From Staphylotrichum longicolle (lineage: Eukaryota > Ascomycota > Sordariomycetes > Sordariales > Chaetomiaceae): a stretch of 64,000 bases of DNA. The DNA lies in the NCBI GenBank assembly GCA_019096155.1, contig JAHCVI010000001.1, positions 4,216,001 through 4,280,000 of the forward strand, given 5' to 3'. Both the position numbers and the translations under genes were made by a program. This document shows positions 21,300 to 32,500 of this stretch, piece after piece. Position 1 is the first letter of the stretch, and each line of letters begins with the position of its first letter. The notes under the pieces are model-generated. The model ran no database searches, was not told where the DNA came from, and saw nothing but the letters and a program-made list of their open reading frames with translations.

Positions 21300-23254
21300 T
21301 CAAGAGCACCCGTTGCAGTCCGGGTCGGGGTTGTTGCCCCAGGTGCGCTTGGCCAGGCCACGGGCGGTGCGGCTCGCCGTCCTGGGCTCCAGCTCCAGCA
21401 CCAGCACCTCGTTCGAGTCCCTGAGCCAGGCTCCCGGCACAAACAGCTGCTGCTGCGGCCCGATGGTCCAGTAGCGCCCCAGGTTGTGCCCGTTCACAAA
21501 CACCACGCCCTTGATCCCGCCCGGCAGCTCCAGCAGCGTGTCGGCCGCCATGCCCGTCTTGGAGTTGCTGAACGTGCCGCGGTACCACACCGGCGGGCCA
21601 TTATCGCTCGCCACGGCCTTTGTCGCCGTCTGCCCCAGCTTCGGCGCCTCGTCCAGCGGGAACGTGTGGTGCGTCCAGTCCGTCAGCGTCTGCCCGCCGA
21701 CGGTGACGGCGCCGGAGATGCCCTTGGTCTGGTCCGAGAAGCCGTTGTTGACCCGCCCCAGGTTCTCGACCAGCAGCCAGAGCTTGTCGCCGCTCTTCAG
21801 GCTGACGTTGACCGTCGCGGGGTTCTTGTAGATGGAGTCGATCACGCCCTGGCGCACGCCGTTGACGTAGACGATCACGCGGTCGCGCGGCCCGCCGCTG
21901 CCGGGGACGAGCCTGCCCGAGGCGGAGGACGTGGCGACGTGCTCGTACAGGATGTAACCAAAGACCTGGCCGAGGGCTTCCATGGGCTTGGGCAAGGGAG
22001 ACTTGGTGCCGCCCGCGAGGGTGTCGAACCAGCCCGCGACGGGGGTCAGGGAGAAGTCGGAGATAGCCTGCAGGGGCGGGTTGAACGGCACCGCGGGGAT
22101 GTTGGAGACGTGCTTGGCGATGGCGTTGCGCATGTTGTTGTACGTGGGCGCCGCGCGGCCCGTCTCGTCAAGCACGGCGCCGTAGTCGTACGAGGTGACC
22201 TGGGGCTGGGTCGGGTTGGGCCCGCCGGCGCCGTTGCCGAAGTGGAAGTTGGTACCGCCGTGGAACATGTACAAGCTGAAGTGGTATCCTTGGCTGAGCA
22301 TCCAGTCGATGTCGCCCGAGGCGTCTGCTGTCCCGGCGTGTCCGCTCTTGGGGCCCCAGGCGTCAAACCAGGTGATCCAGACCTCGCCATCCATGAGCGG
22401 GCCCAGGCTGCTCGCGTCGGTAATGGCCTTGTCGCGAGCCGGGATGGCGTTCCTGGGTCCCGAGCCGTCGACCACGGCGAGCGCGCCGGGAAAGTAGCCG
22501 GACGCCAGGGCACTGGCTCCGTCATTGGTGTACTGCCGAACGCCTGGAAAGGCGGTAGACAATGCCTGCGACAGGGCCCTCTTGTAGTTCATGTCGTTGC
22601 CCACGTAGCCGTACTCGTTCTCGATCTGGACCAAAAGAATGGGGCCGCCGTTGGTAACGAGGTGCTTTTGCAGCTGGGTCCCGACTTTGCTGAGATAGTT
22701 GGCGCTGGCGGTGAGGAACGGCTGGTTGTTAGAACGGATCTTCAACCCGGAGATCTGGCTGAGCCAGCCGGGCAGTCCGCCCCAGTCGCGCTCGGCGCAC
22801 ACGTAGGGTCCGGGGCGCAGCACCCTTCAGGCCGGCATCCTGGATTGCCTGGAACCAGGCAGCAACGTCGTTTCTGTCACTGAAGTCAAACTGTCCCTGG
22901 TACTTTCGATCTCGTGCCAGTACAGGTACGAGAAGATGGTGTTGAGACCCATGGACTTGGCCATCTGGAGTCGCTGCGCCCAGTACTCGCGAGGCACACG
23001 CTGAGGGTCGATCTGACCACCGATGATCTGGTATTTGGCCCCATTGAGATAAAAGTTGTTTCTGTCCCATGTAAAGTTTCCAGTCGCGGCCGCAGCTCGT
23101 GAAATAATTGCGGGTGATACCAAAGTGCCTGACACCACGGGGGAAGAAGCTGTTAGCAAGGCCGGAGGTACCTGGAGGTATGCGAGAGGGTTCTCCTACC
23201 AGCGAGACACTGCACGCTGGCAGACAGCAGCAGAACCGAGGAAAAGATGTGCAT
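21300..23254 (-). CDS. Secreted GH35 beta-galactosidase, with an out-of-frame segment
   Basis: Exon 1 is 23200-23254 and encodes the signal peptide core (FSSVLLLSASVQCLAG). A 71-nt intron (GTAGGA..GTCAG, with CTAAC) leads to exon 2, 21300-23128; about 627 residues in total. GH35 marks are GAKYQIIGGQIDPQRVPREY, YLYWHEIE, RPGPYVCAERDWGG, VQIENEYG (the acid/base Glu) and the C-terminal VFVNGHNLGRYW. The nucleophile probably lies in GEVWITWFDAWG. The enzyme would release terminal beta-linked galactose from plant cell-wall polymers or oligosaccharides outside the cell. Frame problem: the conserved part QFDFSDRNDVAAWFQAIQDA is in a different frame from both sides, between a GGG run at 22895-22897 and one near 22823-22825. 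The two flanking parts share one frame, broken by a TGA at 22827. This fits two nearby indels. Confidence 0.83.
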
Positions 23255-25427
23255 GACGGTCGAAAGAAGGCGCAGTTACGAGCACAGGGTCAACCACGCG
23301 GCGAGTGAGGATCTGGGTTCCTGGGATGCTGGCCTTGATATTTATCTCGGGCTTTGACGCCGTGCTGCCAGCCGCACCGGATTATGGCCTCATAATGAAT
23401 CGTTTCCGTTTGCTCGGCAAGCTGCTCCGAGAATATAACACCAGCCAAGCGAGAAGGACGTCTTGAAACCCTAACAAGAGAAACCGGCTACGACTTCGGT
23501 TGTTGAGCACTATAATATACGGCGGCTGGAGGTAAGTCTTCAAAGTCGACGTCGACGGTCATTGGCGGCATATTAGGTAGCTCGGTCTTGACCCAGCGTT
23601 TCAGCCCTGAGAGTATCCGCCCCAATTATATCGCTTCCCTTCCCGTAGTCGCTCATTCGGTCAAATTCGCTGTCTCCCAACCGGACAAAATAGGCTGTGC
23701 ACCAAATGCACCTGCTAACCTAGAACTGGAAGCCAGGGTTATGTGTACGGCTTATCTTGTCCGGTTGGACAGGTGGGAATACTTGGGCAGGTCGCGCCGG
23801 GACCACGACTCCGCCGCCGGAACCGAGCCGATTTGGGGCAGGAATGGGAGTCAGGGGTTGCACCTTTGAGGGGGCTGAGTGGTTAGGGTTCTTTGATGCT
23901 CGCGCGGCAACTAACAAAAAGGTGAATGGTGGTAGGTGCAAACAGATTTGACCGCTTGAATGGTATTGCAGCGTGGACTCGGGAACTAGGACGGCAACTC
24001 GAAGAGTTGTGATGGCCAACGTTCTTGTTCCCTGCAAACACTATCCTCCACAAACTCTGTGTCTTGTTTAAGTGGCAGTGTTGTTGGCATGGAGTAGACG
24101 GGCAAGGCCGAGAGCTTGCTTTTGCTAGGCGCGGCCTCCAAAAAGCACAAACCCTTCGACAATGAACGCAGGGTCTTCACCAAAGTCAAAGACTCAGGCT
24201 GAGCGTCTGATACTGATTCACATCTACTTCACTTACACTTGGACTCGACTCAATTGACGACTCCCGCGCTCAAGCAGTCAAGTTTCGTATCTTAGCCCCT
24301 TGATAACCGTCGAGCACATGGTTGGCTTGCATGTGTCTGAACCAGTGCGTCGGGTGCAACCTGTTGGGGAATAACGGCGATGAGTCTTGCTGCGTAGCAC
24401 ATGCGAGGACTGTGTCGCCAAAAGACTGCCAGATGGCGGCTTTGGAAAATGTGCAACACACATACTCCGTACCATCCACCCGGTTAACATTTCCTGAGTC
24501 TGAAGCGGGTGACACCAGGGGCGGCAAATACACGGTTTGGTTGGATTTGAACGCCCTGCGAAGCACAAGCCGAGGGGTCACCACAGTCGTACAGAGGGAA
24601 GAGTTCGTGTCACTGACTCATCCTGGTAATTCCCCGATGGATGCACTCCCGCCACATGGGCTGCGACGTCATCTGACAGGCGAGCTGCCTTTTCTGTTGG
24701 TCTACGTCGTAAACGCCGACGAGAAAACGCCAGATGAAGGCAGCTTGCCGACACCTGTTGCTGACACAGTCCTACGTTGGGTTGGAGTTGAGGGATGCCT
24801 CGGACATAAACGGAGTCAGTTGGAACATGGTGCCGGACCTCATCTTGGCCCCCGAGACTGTTGGGAGTTTGAATTGAGCCAAGGTTCATGTTACATGTCT
24901 GTCGAGCAGGGCGGCCACGATGAGCCGGCAGCCACTCGATCGTGTTTTCTCCCAACGTCAAAAGAGCAAAAGCGGAAGCTTTCCCATTATTAATCCTGCA
25001 AACCCCGAAATGGCCCCCTTGCTCCCTCGAGACCCCCTGTCACCGGACCCAACCCGCAGAAGCTCGATTGCGGCTAGCCTCGTTCTAAGCCCCTACCCGA
25101 AAGTGCACCAGCGGGAACGGATTCCTTCCGCTATTTCGGCCTGGATTTACCGTGCTATCTCCGGGGCGGCAATCACGGCACCGCACGCAGTGCCCGCCTG
25201 CAGGCTCACTCGATGTGACTCTGCCCCGTCTCACTGTGTGTCGTTGCACACACGCCATGCTCCGGCGAGTTAGCGTTATTCCCGGCTCCCACTGGATTCC
25301 AGAAAAACTTCAAACCTTCTCCATCTTCTCTTGGCCTTTCTTGGCTCTTAACGGTCTCGACCTCGGCCCAGCATGAGAGACTAGCCCACCAAGGAGGTTT
25401 CCACTTTCTCCAACACCCATCAACACC
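23255..25427. other. Long divergent intergenic region, with inverted repeat
   Basis: 2,173 bases between the beta-galactosidase and MFS start codons. A 223-codon frame on the plus strand (24322-24993) has no domain, signal peptide or neighbouring exons and is not called. An imperfect inverted repeat is listed separately at 23677-23768. The stretch 25310-25350 is CT-rich, as expected for the MFS core promoter. Confidence 0.45.
23677..23768. repeat. Imperfect 26-bp inverted repeat
   Basis: Arm 1 (23677-23702) begins CCAACCGGACAA and arm 2 (23743-23768) ends TTGTCCGGTTGG. The arms pair at 22 of 26 positions around a 40-base loop, and all four mismatches are transitions. It could be a transcription factor dyad, a hairpin or the trace of a small inverted-repeat element. 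Confidence 0.7.
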
Positions 25428-27412
25428 ATGGCCGGAGCAGAGAGCCGCCGCCACAGCCGGGATCAGGAGCCTTCCCAGATGGAGAAAACGTCAGAGAAGC
25501 ACGAGCCTTCGCTCTCAGACTCGAGCTCAACGGCGGGGTCTGTCAATGTCGTGAGCAATGAGAAGGAACACAGACTCGGCGAAGCAGCCCGGCCGAGATC
25601 CCCTCACCACATGCATCATGACGGGCTCGGCACCCCAGACATCGACCACGAGGAGGCCGAGGGCGCCGTCCCCGGCCACGACCTCGACGTCGAGCTGGCA
25701 CAAGTGAGTCACTCCCAGCTAAACACCATCCTCAAAATCACCGCTAACACTCACACCCCCCGCGCAAGCACCCCGAAACGGCGCTCAACCGCACCTCGAC
25801 CCGCGCCAGCGCCAAGTCGCGCCTCTCGCGCATCATCTCGCGGCGCCGCACCCGCGAGCGCGAGCGCATCCCCTTCGCGCCCATCCCCGTGTCCAACCTG
25901 GCCGAGAGCGTGGTGGGCTGGGAGTCCCAGGACGACCCGGCCATGCCGCTCAACTTCCCCGCGCGCAAGAAGTGGCTGATCGTCGGCCTGCTGTCGGCCA
26001 TCACGCTGCTGACGCCCTTCGCGTCGTCCATCCTGGCCCCCGGCATCTCGAGCCTGAACCGCGAGTTTGGGAATACGAACTCGGTGGTGGGGACCATGAC
26101 GGTGAGCGTGTATCTGCTGGGCTATGTCATTGGGCCGCTGTTTTTGGCGCCGTTGAGCGAGCTGTATGGGCGGAAGCCGGTGTTGGGGGCGGCGAATGCG
26201 TTCTTCTGCGCGTGGCAGATTGGGTGTGCGCTGGCGCCGTCGATTGAGTCGTTGATTGTGTTCCGCTTCTTTGCGGGCATTGGCGGGGCGGGGTGTTTGG
26301 TAAGTGAATCCTGGTTGTGATGGTTGAGTTCAACACTGATGACGGGCGATAGACACTGGGAGCGGGGGTCATCGCGGATGTCTTTAGGACCGACGAAAGG
26401 GGCTTTGCCATTGGCATTTACACGCTGGGGCCCCTGATTGGTAAGTCACTTACTGTCCGTACAGCCTTCTGCTGTCTCTCTTGCTGACTTCGCAGGCCCT
26501 ACGGTTGGCCCTGTTCTGGGGAGCTGGCTTTCTCAGACCATCGGCTGGCGCTGGGACTTTTGGATCGTCCTCATCCTCGGTGTGATCATCACCGGCGCGA
26601 CCGAGATCTTCAACCAGGAGACCAACCCGCGGGTGCTCATAGAGCGCAAGGTCAAGCGCCTCCAAGCCGAGCTCAACCGCACCGATCTGCGCAGCTGCTA
26701 CGAAAACCCCGGTGCTGCGAAGCAGAGCGCCACGCGCATCCTCCTCGACGGCCTCGTCCGCCCAACCAAGATGCTCTTCCTGTCGCCGCTCGTCTTCCTC
26801 GTCTCTCTCTACATCGCCTTCACCTACGGCACGCTCTACCTCCTCTTCACCACCATTCCCGTCGTCTTTCAGCAGACGTACGGCTGGAGCGTCGGCATCA
26901 CCGGCCTCGTCTACATCTGCCTGGGCGTGGGCAACATGTGCGGCTGGGCCGTCATCACCTACACCTCGGACCGCGGCGTCGTCAAGCGCACGCGCGCCAA
27001 CAATGGCGTGTTCCAGCCCGAGATGCGCCTGCCGCTGAGCATCTACTTCAGCTTCATGCTGCCGCCGACGTTCTTCTGGTATGGCTGGTCGACCTACTAC
27101 CACACGCACTGGATCGTGCCCTTGTTGGGGCTGTTCCCCTTTGCTTTTGGCATTATTGGCCTGTTCATGCCCTTGACGACGTACTTGGTTGACTGCTACC
27201 CGATGTATGCGGCCTCAGCCATCGCGGCAAACACAGTCCTCCGCAGTCTGGCGGGCATGCTGCTGCCTCTCGCGGGCCCGGCCATGTACCAGACCCTGGG
27301 GCTCGGATGGGGGAACTCGTTGTTGGGGTTCTTGTGTGTTTTGATGATTCCTGTGCCGCTGCTGCTGCACAGGTATGGAGGCAAGCTGCGGAAAATGGGG
27401 TTGCAGTTGTAA
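25428..27412 (+). CDS. MFS multidrug transporter, DHA1-type
   Basis: Four exons: 25428-25703, 25769-26299, 26353-26440 and 26496-27412, with introns of 65, 53 and 55 nt; 603 residues. A polar N-terminal cytosolic region of about 170 residues, rich in Ser, Glu and Arg (SRIISRRRTRERERIPF), precedes twelve predicted membrane helices. Motif A of the major facilitator family is visible as ELYGRKPVLG between helices 2 and 3. Further marks are NLAESVVGWESQDDPAMPLN before helix 1, and SILAPGISSL and GPTVGPVLGSWLSQ around helices 1 and 5. These fit the drug:H+ antiporter-1 family that exports small toxic compounds. The plasma membrane is the likely site. No biosynthetic cluster surrounds it, so the substrate is open. 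Confidence 0.87.
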
Positions 27413-27995
27413 GGGAACAAAAAGGCGCATTGAGGGCTGGGGACATTACGGGCTGGGCAGCGCGGGATTGCATCGTAGGTCGATAATCGGTAACTTGAAC
27501 GAGTCACATCTGTCACCGGCGTCATGGTAACTTCGATGGCTGTCTATCTGCGAGGAATCCAATGCTCTCCTGTCACCCGTGTGTAAGGTATTGTGGTATG
27601 ATCGTGTGATTCCTCGGTGCTTTTGTAAGTGACCCCTGAACAAAGACTTGGTCATTCATTGTTCACTGCCGCGCCAACTGACATGCACCTTCCGTCCTGC
27701 CCATCTCCATCTCAGCCTTGTGTTCACTGGCCACCGGTTCGCAAACCGGTTTCTGTGGGCCAGTCCGTCCCAATCCGGGGAGTGGTTCACACGGGGTCGC
27801 ACCATCCCCCACGGACCCGTAACCCGTTTGCCCGGGCAGACAACTGGTATTATCACTCCAGGCAACGAGGCCCTCCAGTCCCGCCAATCTTGCCCCCCCA
27901 CATGCAACTCTAAGCAACACTGTAACCGCATCTCACGATCATCACCATCTTTGCCATCACATCGTCATCACATTGCCATCAAACCTTAGCCCAAA
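27413..27995. other. Intergenic, promoter of the F-box-like gene
   Basis: 583 bases. The last 60 bases before the start codon (about 27935-27980) are an imperfect CATCA-rich run. No gene seen. Confidence 0.45.
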
Positions 27996-29288
27996 ATGAC
28001 GCCCTCGGCCATCTGGGGTGCGCTCCCCAACGATCTGACCGAGTACATCTTCGAGTTGCTTGTTGACGCGCACTTCTACACCGACCCTGCCTACACCTGG
28101 GTCTCTCTGCGCCAACTGTCCAGCCATCAAAAGCGCGCGATCGAACATCGCTTTGCGTCCTTTTGGCTGCCTAAAGTGAGCATCACCCTCTATTCCGGCG
28201 CACGTCACAAGTATGAGTACGCCATTGACGACGAGGCATGGCCTCAGAACTCCGACGGCAACGATCATGTCGTCTTTCGTCTCCAGCACCAGATCCACAA
28301 TCCGTTGCTGGGGATTGACCAATACTCCATGCCTGGCCGAATTGGCCGCAAGCACCTCCAAGACACGTGGGACCAGTACGATCCAGTTCACCTGAGGAAC
28401 TTCACGGTTCGCCTTGGAGAAGGGTTTTTGAGCGCCGGCTGCCGGGGTGGCTACCTTGTCAATGACACCGACCTCCCGGGTCTGCAGGTGTTGCCCAATA
28501 ACCAGATCCGGTTCTCCTGGAAGGGAGCAATGAACGAGCTGCTGCGCGAAGAGATGTACATGAGGAAGACAGGAGAGCGCTTGGTTTGTGTGGCCCTTCT
28601 TGAGTTCGAAGCAACTGATCGTTGACTGACATTCCAGTTCGCCGACGCCTGCAACGAGTGGCGTGCCGAGAACGCAGGACGTCTGCTTCCAGTTTCTGGA
28701 TCGGGACCACGGGCTCCTCCTCTGATGATGCAACTCAACATCTGGCGATTCCACGTCCAGGCTGCTCGCCGGGTTGCCACGCTGAAGCACCGCGTGGCCA
28801 AGTCGCAAACCGACGGCTCCTGTCGACCACTTATGCTCAAGTTTGCAGCTCCGTCGATGATGCTGCACAAACAGCAGCCCATTGGCTCCGACCTTCGGGC
28901 CTGGGAGCTCGCTCGCTACAACGAACGTTGCCAGATCCCAGACATTTTCGAGGTTGTCAACGTTGAGGAGTCGGCCGTGCCGCAGCTCGAGATTTTTCAG
29001 AAGTGGTTGCATCAGTCCCGCGAGCATGATGGCGGTGAGAGGAAGGAAGAAACCGGTGCTGTGGACATTGACACAATTCTCGACCTGTATCGCGGCGAGT
29101 ATGCTTTGAGGTGTGAGACCGATGGCCTCGAAGACAGCAATGATGACGAGAACGGGCCTTCCACGGTGGACTTGTCCTGGCCCGTCGGACATGTCAGCCG
29201 CCGAGACCGTCGTCGCGGCACTGACCAGGACAAGAATATCCAGGCGGTCATGGTCGGCGAACACAGGGCCAGGTGGAAGCTCCTTTAG
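27996..29288 (+). CDS. F-box-like protein of unknown function
   Basis: Two exons: 27996-28583 and 28638-29288, separated by a 54-nt intron (GTTTGT..TCCAG, CTGAC branch site), giving 412 residues. The opening, WGALPNDLTEYIFELLVDAH, resembles the LPxEL..I...L pattern of fungal F-box domains, but it is short and not decisive. The rest is mostly helical and polar, with an acidic region near the end (ETDGLEDSNDDENG). There is no signal peptide or membrane segment. If the F-box reading is right, it would link substrates to an SCF ubiquitin ligase. Otherwise it is a fungus-specific protein without an inferable role. Confidence 0.6.
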
Positions 29289-29319
29289 GTGCGAGGCCCA
29301 GAGAATTGTTGAGGAGTAT

Positions 29320-29422
29320 TTGTCTGGATACTGGAGCGTCAAGGAACGATCGTACGCGGCCAAAAGTGTTGGTTTAGGGGTACTTGTCTGGATACTGGAG
29401 CGTCAAGAAACGAACGTCCGCG
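29320..29422 (+). repeat. Two copies of a 39-bp direct repeat
   Basis: Copies at 29320-29358 and 29384-29422 (64 bases apart) begin TTGTCTGGATACTGGAGCGT and differ at three of 39 positions. They lie directly after the F-box-like gene stop and before the copper ATPase stop. Confidence 0.85.
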
Positions 29423-29509
29423 TGTGTAATTAGGGCAGCAGAGCCAACAATGTCAGAAAAGTTTCATGTCTCGAGGCTACCCACAGAGTAGCAGCGCTCC
29501 CGTGTGTCC

Positions 29510-32500
29510 TCACGCCCTCTCCCACCTCAACGCCACCGCCGCCACCACAACAGGCAGCACACTGACCAGTTCCCCAAGCCCCGCAAACTGCGGCGGGATT
29601 CTCACATTTACAAACACCCCGGCCGCCAACAGCACCGCAAACAGATTGTACACAAAGCTCCACGCAAAGTTGAAGGCGATCCGCCGCACCGCCCGCCGAC
29701 TCAGCTCCACCGCCGCCACCACCCCCTCCAGATCGGGGCGCATGAGCACCACGTCGGCCGCCGAGCTCGCAATCTCCGCCGTCGTCACACTGACGTTCCC
29801 CCCTGCTCCAGTCCCGTCACTCGCAGAATCGACGACGGCAACGCCGACCGTCGCAGCCGCGAGCGCGGGCGCGTCGTTCGTCCCGTCGCCGCAAAACATC
29901 ACCACCGGGCGCAGGGTGTGCGCGTTGACGAGGCCGGCGACGTAGGCCTGCTTGTCGGCCGGGGTGCAGCGGGCGCGGACGAGAGCGGGCGGGATGGCGA
30001 GCGCGTCGGTCACCGCGCGGACGGCGGGCTCGTCGTCGCCCGAGAGGACGTGGACTGTGATGTTGCGGCGGCGGAGCGCGGCGATGGCGGAGGGCGTGGT
30101 GGGGCGGAGGGTGTCGGTCATGGTGACGGTTGCGGTGAGGGTGTCGGAGATGGTGAAGCAGAGGAGGGTGTGGGGTTGGGAAGGGGAGGATTGTTGGGTG
30201 CGTGAGTCGGAGGTGAGGCCCAGCCAGCGGGCGTTGCCGGCGCGGAGGAGGCCGGAGGGGGCGGTGCCTTGGACGCCGAGGCCGGGGAGGGTCTTGATAT
30301 TGTTGACTGCTGTGGGAGAGATGCCTTGCAATCTGAGATGGGCGGCGACAGCTATGGAGACGGGGTGCTTGATATTATGGACCAGTCCCAGGAGTAGCGA
30401 TGCGGCAGCTGTTTTGTCGTTTCCATAGAAGTCGACCGCCACAACGGAGAGTTTGCCTTCTGTCAGCGTGCCGGTCTTGTCGAGGACGACGTGGGTGGTT
30501 CTGTAAGCAACTTCGAGGCTCTGGGCGGTCTTGAAGATGACGCCACGCTCAGCACCGACTCCGGTGGCAATGACAATGACCATGGGCACGGCGAGGCCAA
30601 TGGCACAGGGACAGGAGACGATCAGGACCGTGATGGCGTACGTAATTGCTTGAATCGCCGACTCTGCCCCTGACTGGTGGCGGACTGCCACGCCCACCGC
30701 GATCCAAACAACAAACGTGACAATCGTCAGGGCGACGATGACGGGAACGAAGTAGCTTGCCACTCGGTCGGCCAGGTGCTGCAGTTTTGGTTTGGATAGT
30801 TTTGCCTCATCGACCATCTCCGCGATCATATCAATGGTGTTGGCACCCGGTAGACGAGTCAGTCGGACAATGAGAGTCCCGGATCCGTTGATGGTGCCCG
30901 CGATGACAGCCGATCCAGCATGCTTTTCGACAGGCCGTGACTCGCCAGTAATGGTGGACTCGTCAACCTCGGAAAAGCCAGAGAGAACAGTACCATCTGT
31001 GGGAATTCTCGATTCCGGCACCACCCGGAACGTGTCCCCGAACTGCAGCAACCGAGCATCGACTTCCCGGTCCGCCTCTCCAGGCTCGCCAATTAAGACC
31101 GCGGTGGTTGGCTGCAAGGAATGAATGGCGATGGATTCAACAGCCTTCTGGCGCGCGAGGGCAGCAACGAAGCGGCCAACCATGATCAGCGTCACAAGCA
31201 AGGTGCTCGTCTCAAAGAAGCTGCCCGTTGAGAGTGGCGTGCCCGCGACAAGGTAGCCGAAAGAGACAACCGAAAACACGTAGGCAGCACTCGTGCTTAG
31301 AACAATGAGCAGGTCCATCTCGATGACGCGGGAAAACACCAACGCTTTCAACGCTTTAGGGTAGAATGGGCCAGCAATGACTACCTGGACGACTGTGGCT
31401 AGGGCCAGCGAGGCGGAATTGTACTGGATTTCCTTTTCTGGCAGCGGTGCCCAGGCCAAGACAAGAACTGGGACGGTTAGCAGAATGGAAATCAACGTCA
31501 TGTAGCCCATATTTCGGAGGTGGTTGTTTCCGGCAGCGATTGACGGGTCCGGCTGCAGAGGAGCGAGTTTCAAGGGCTCATTCCAGCCGCGCTCGACGAG
31601 GTCTCGAGCCCCAACAACCTCGGGTTCATAGGCAATACGCGCGGTATTCTTGCCGAGGACTGTGATGTCAGTAACACCCTCTGGCCACGGTTGCTTGACG
31701 AAGTCTGGCGCTTCGTTAGGAGCAATGATGTCGATGGTGGATCCAAGCTGTTCAACCCTCTCGCACTTGAACTCGGTGGTCCTGTCCAAATGTTTGAGCA
31801 CGTCAGCCACGGAACCGCATTTCGTGTCAAGATCAAACTCGGCGCGGGCGAGCACCAAGCTAGTCTTGAGGTTGCTGACAGATGCGACGGCCCCGAGAGT
31901 GCGTTGGAGTTTGGTCTCGCACCCTGTGCATGTCATGCCCGAGACGCTCAAAACAACATGGTCCCGTCCGCTAAGCCCCTTTTCCACATCACCCGGAGTA
32001 CCCCCAATGCTAGATATTTCTTCTGCTCTGCAACAAGCGTCATTGGGCCTCCCAGCGGTGCAACCTGGGGTTGCTAGATGCTCTGATGCGGAAGGGCTCC
32101 TTGTCTTTTTGCAGCATCCCTTCGAGCAAGAATCCCGTCGTGTAACTGTAGCGTCAGATCCAGTTTCGGCACAACGACCTTGCGCACAGCAATCAATCTT
32201 GCCATACGGTTTCCTGATATTTTTGGACGCAACGGTCCGACAGGTCGTGGAGACACAAGCGGCTGGAGCTGGAGAACAACAGGACTCGGAAGTTGGAGAA
32301 CAACAGGACTCGGGAGCTGCGGCTGGTGAGGCGTGACAGACCCTAGATAGGCGCTCCTTGGGCAGGCAGCACGATTCCTCGCCCAGTGCGAGAAGAGCGC
32401 GGCAGATGCAACCGAGAGCTTCGAGGGTCGCAGAATAGGCATCTCGAGTCTTGCGCGTGTGGTAGTTGCAGGCTTTCCCGTCAATGCTTCCAGCGCATGA

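Noticed and set aside
13635..23254. A secondary-metabolite or full plant-wall-degradation cluster around the chitinase and beta-galactosidase
   Set aside because: No synthase gene, transporter run or regulator is present; the enzymes act on different polymers.
24322..24993. A 223-codon plus-strand frame in the long gap upstream of the MFS gene
   Set aside because: No signal peptide, domain, repeats or neighbouring exons; overlapping frames on the other strand look equally good. It could be real, but I cannot support it.
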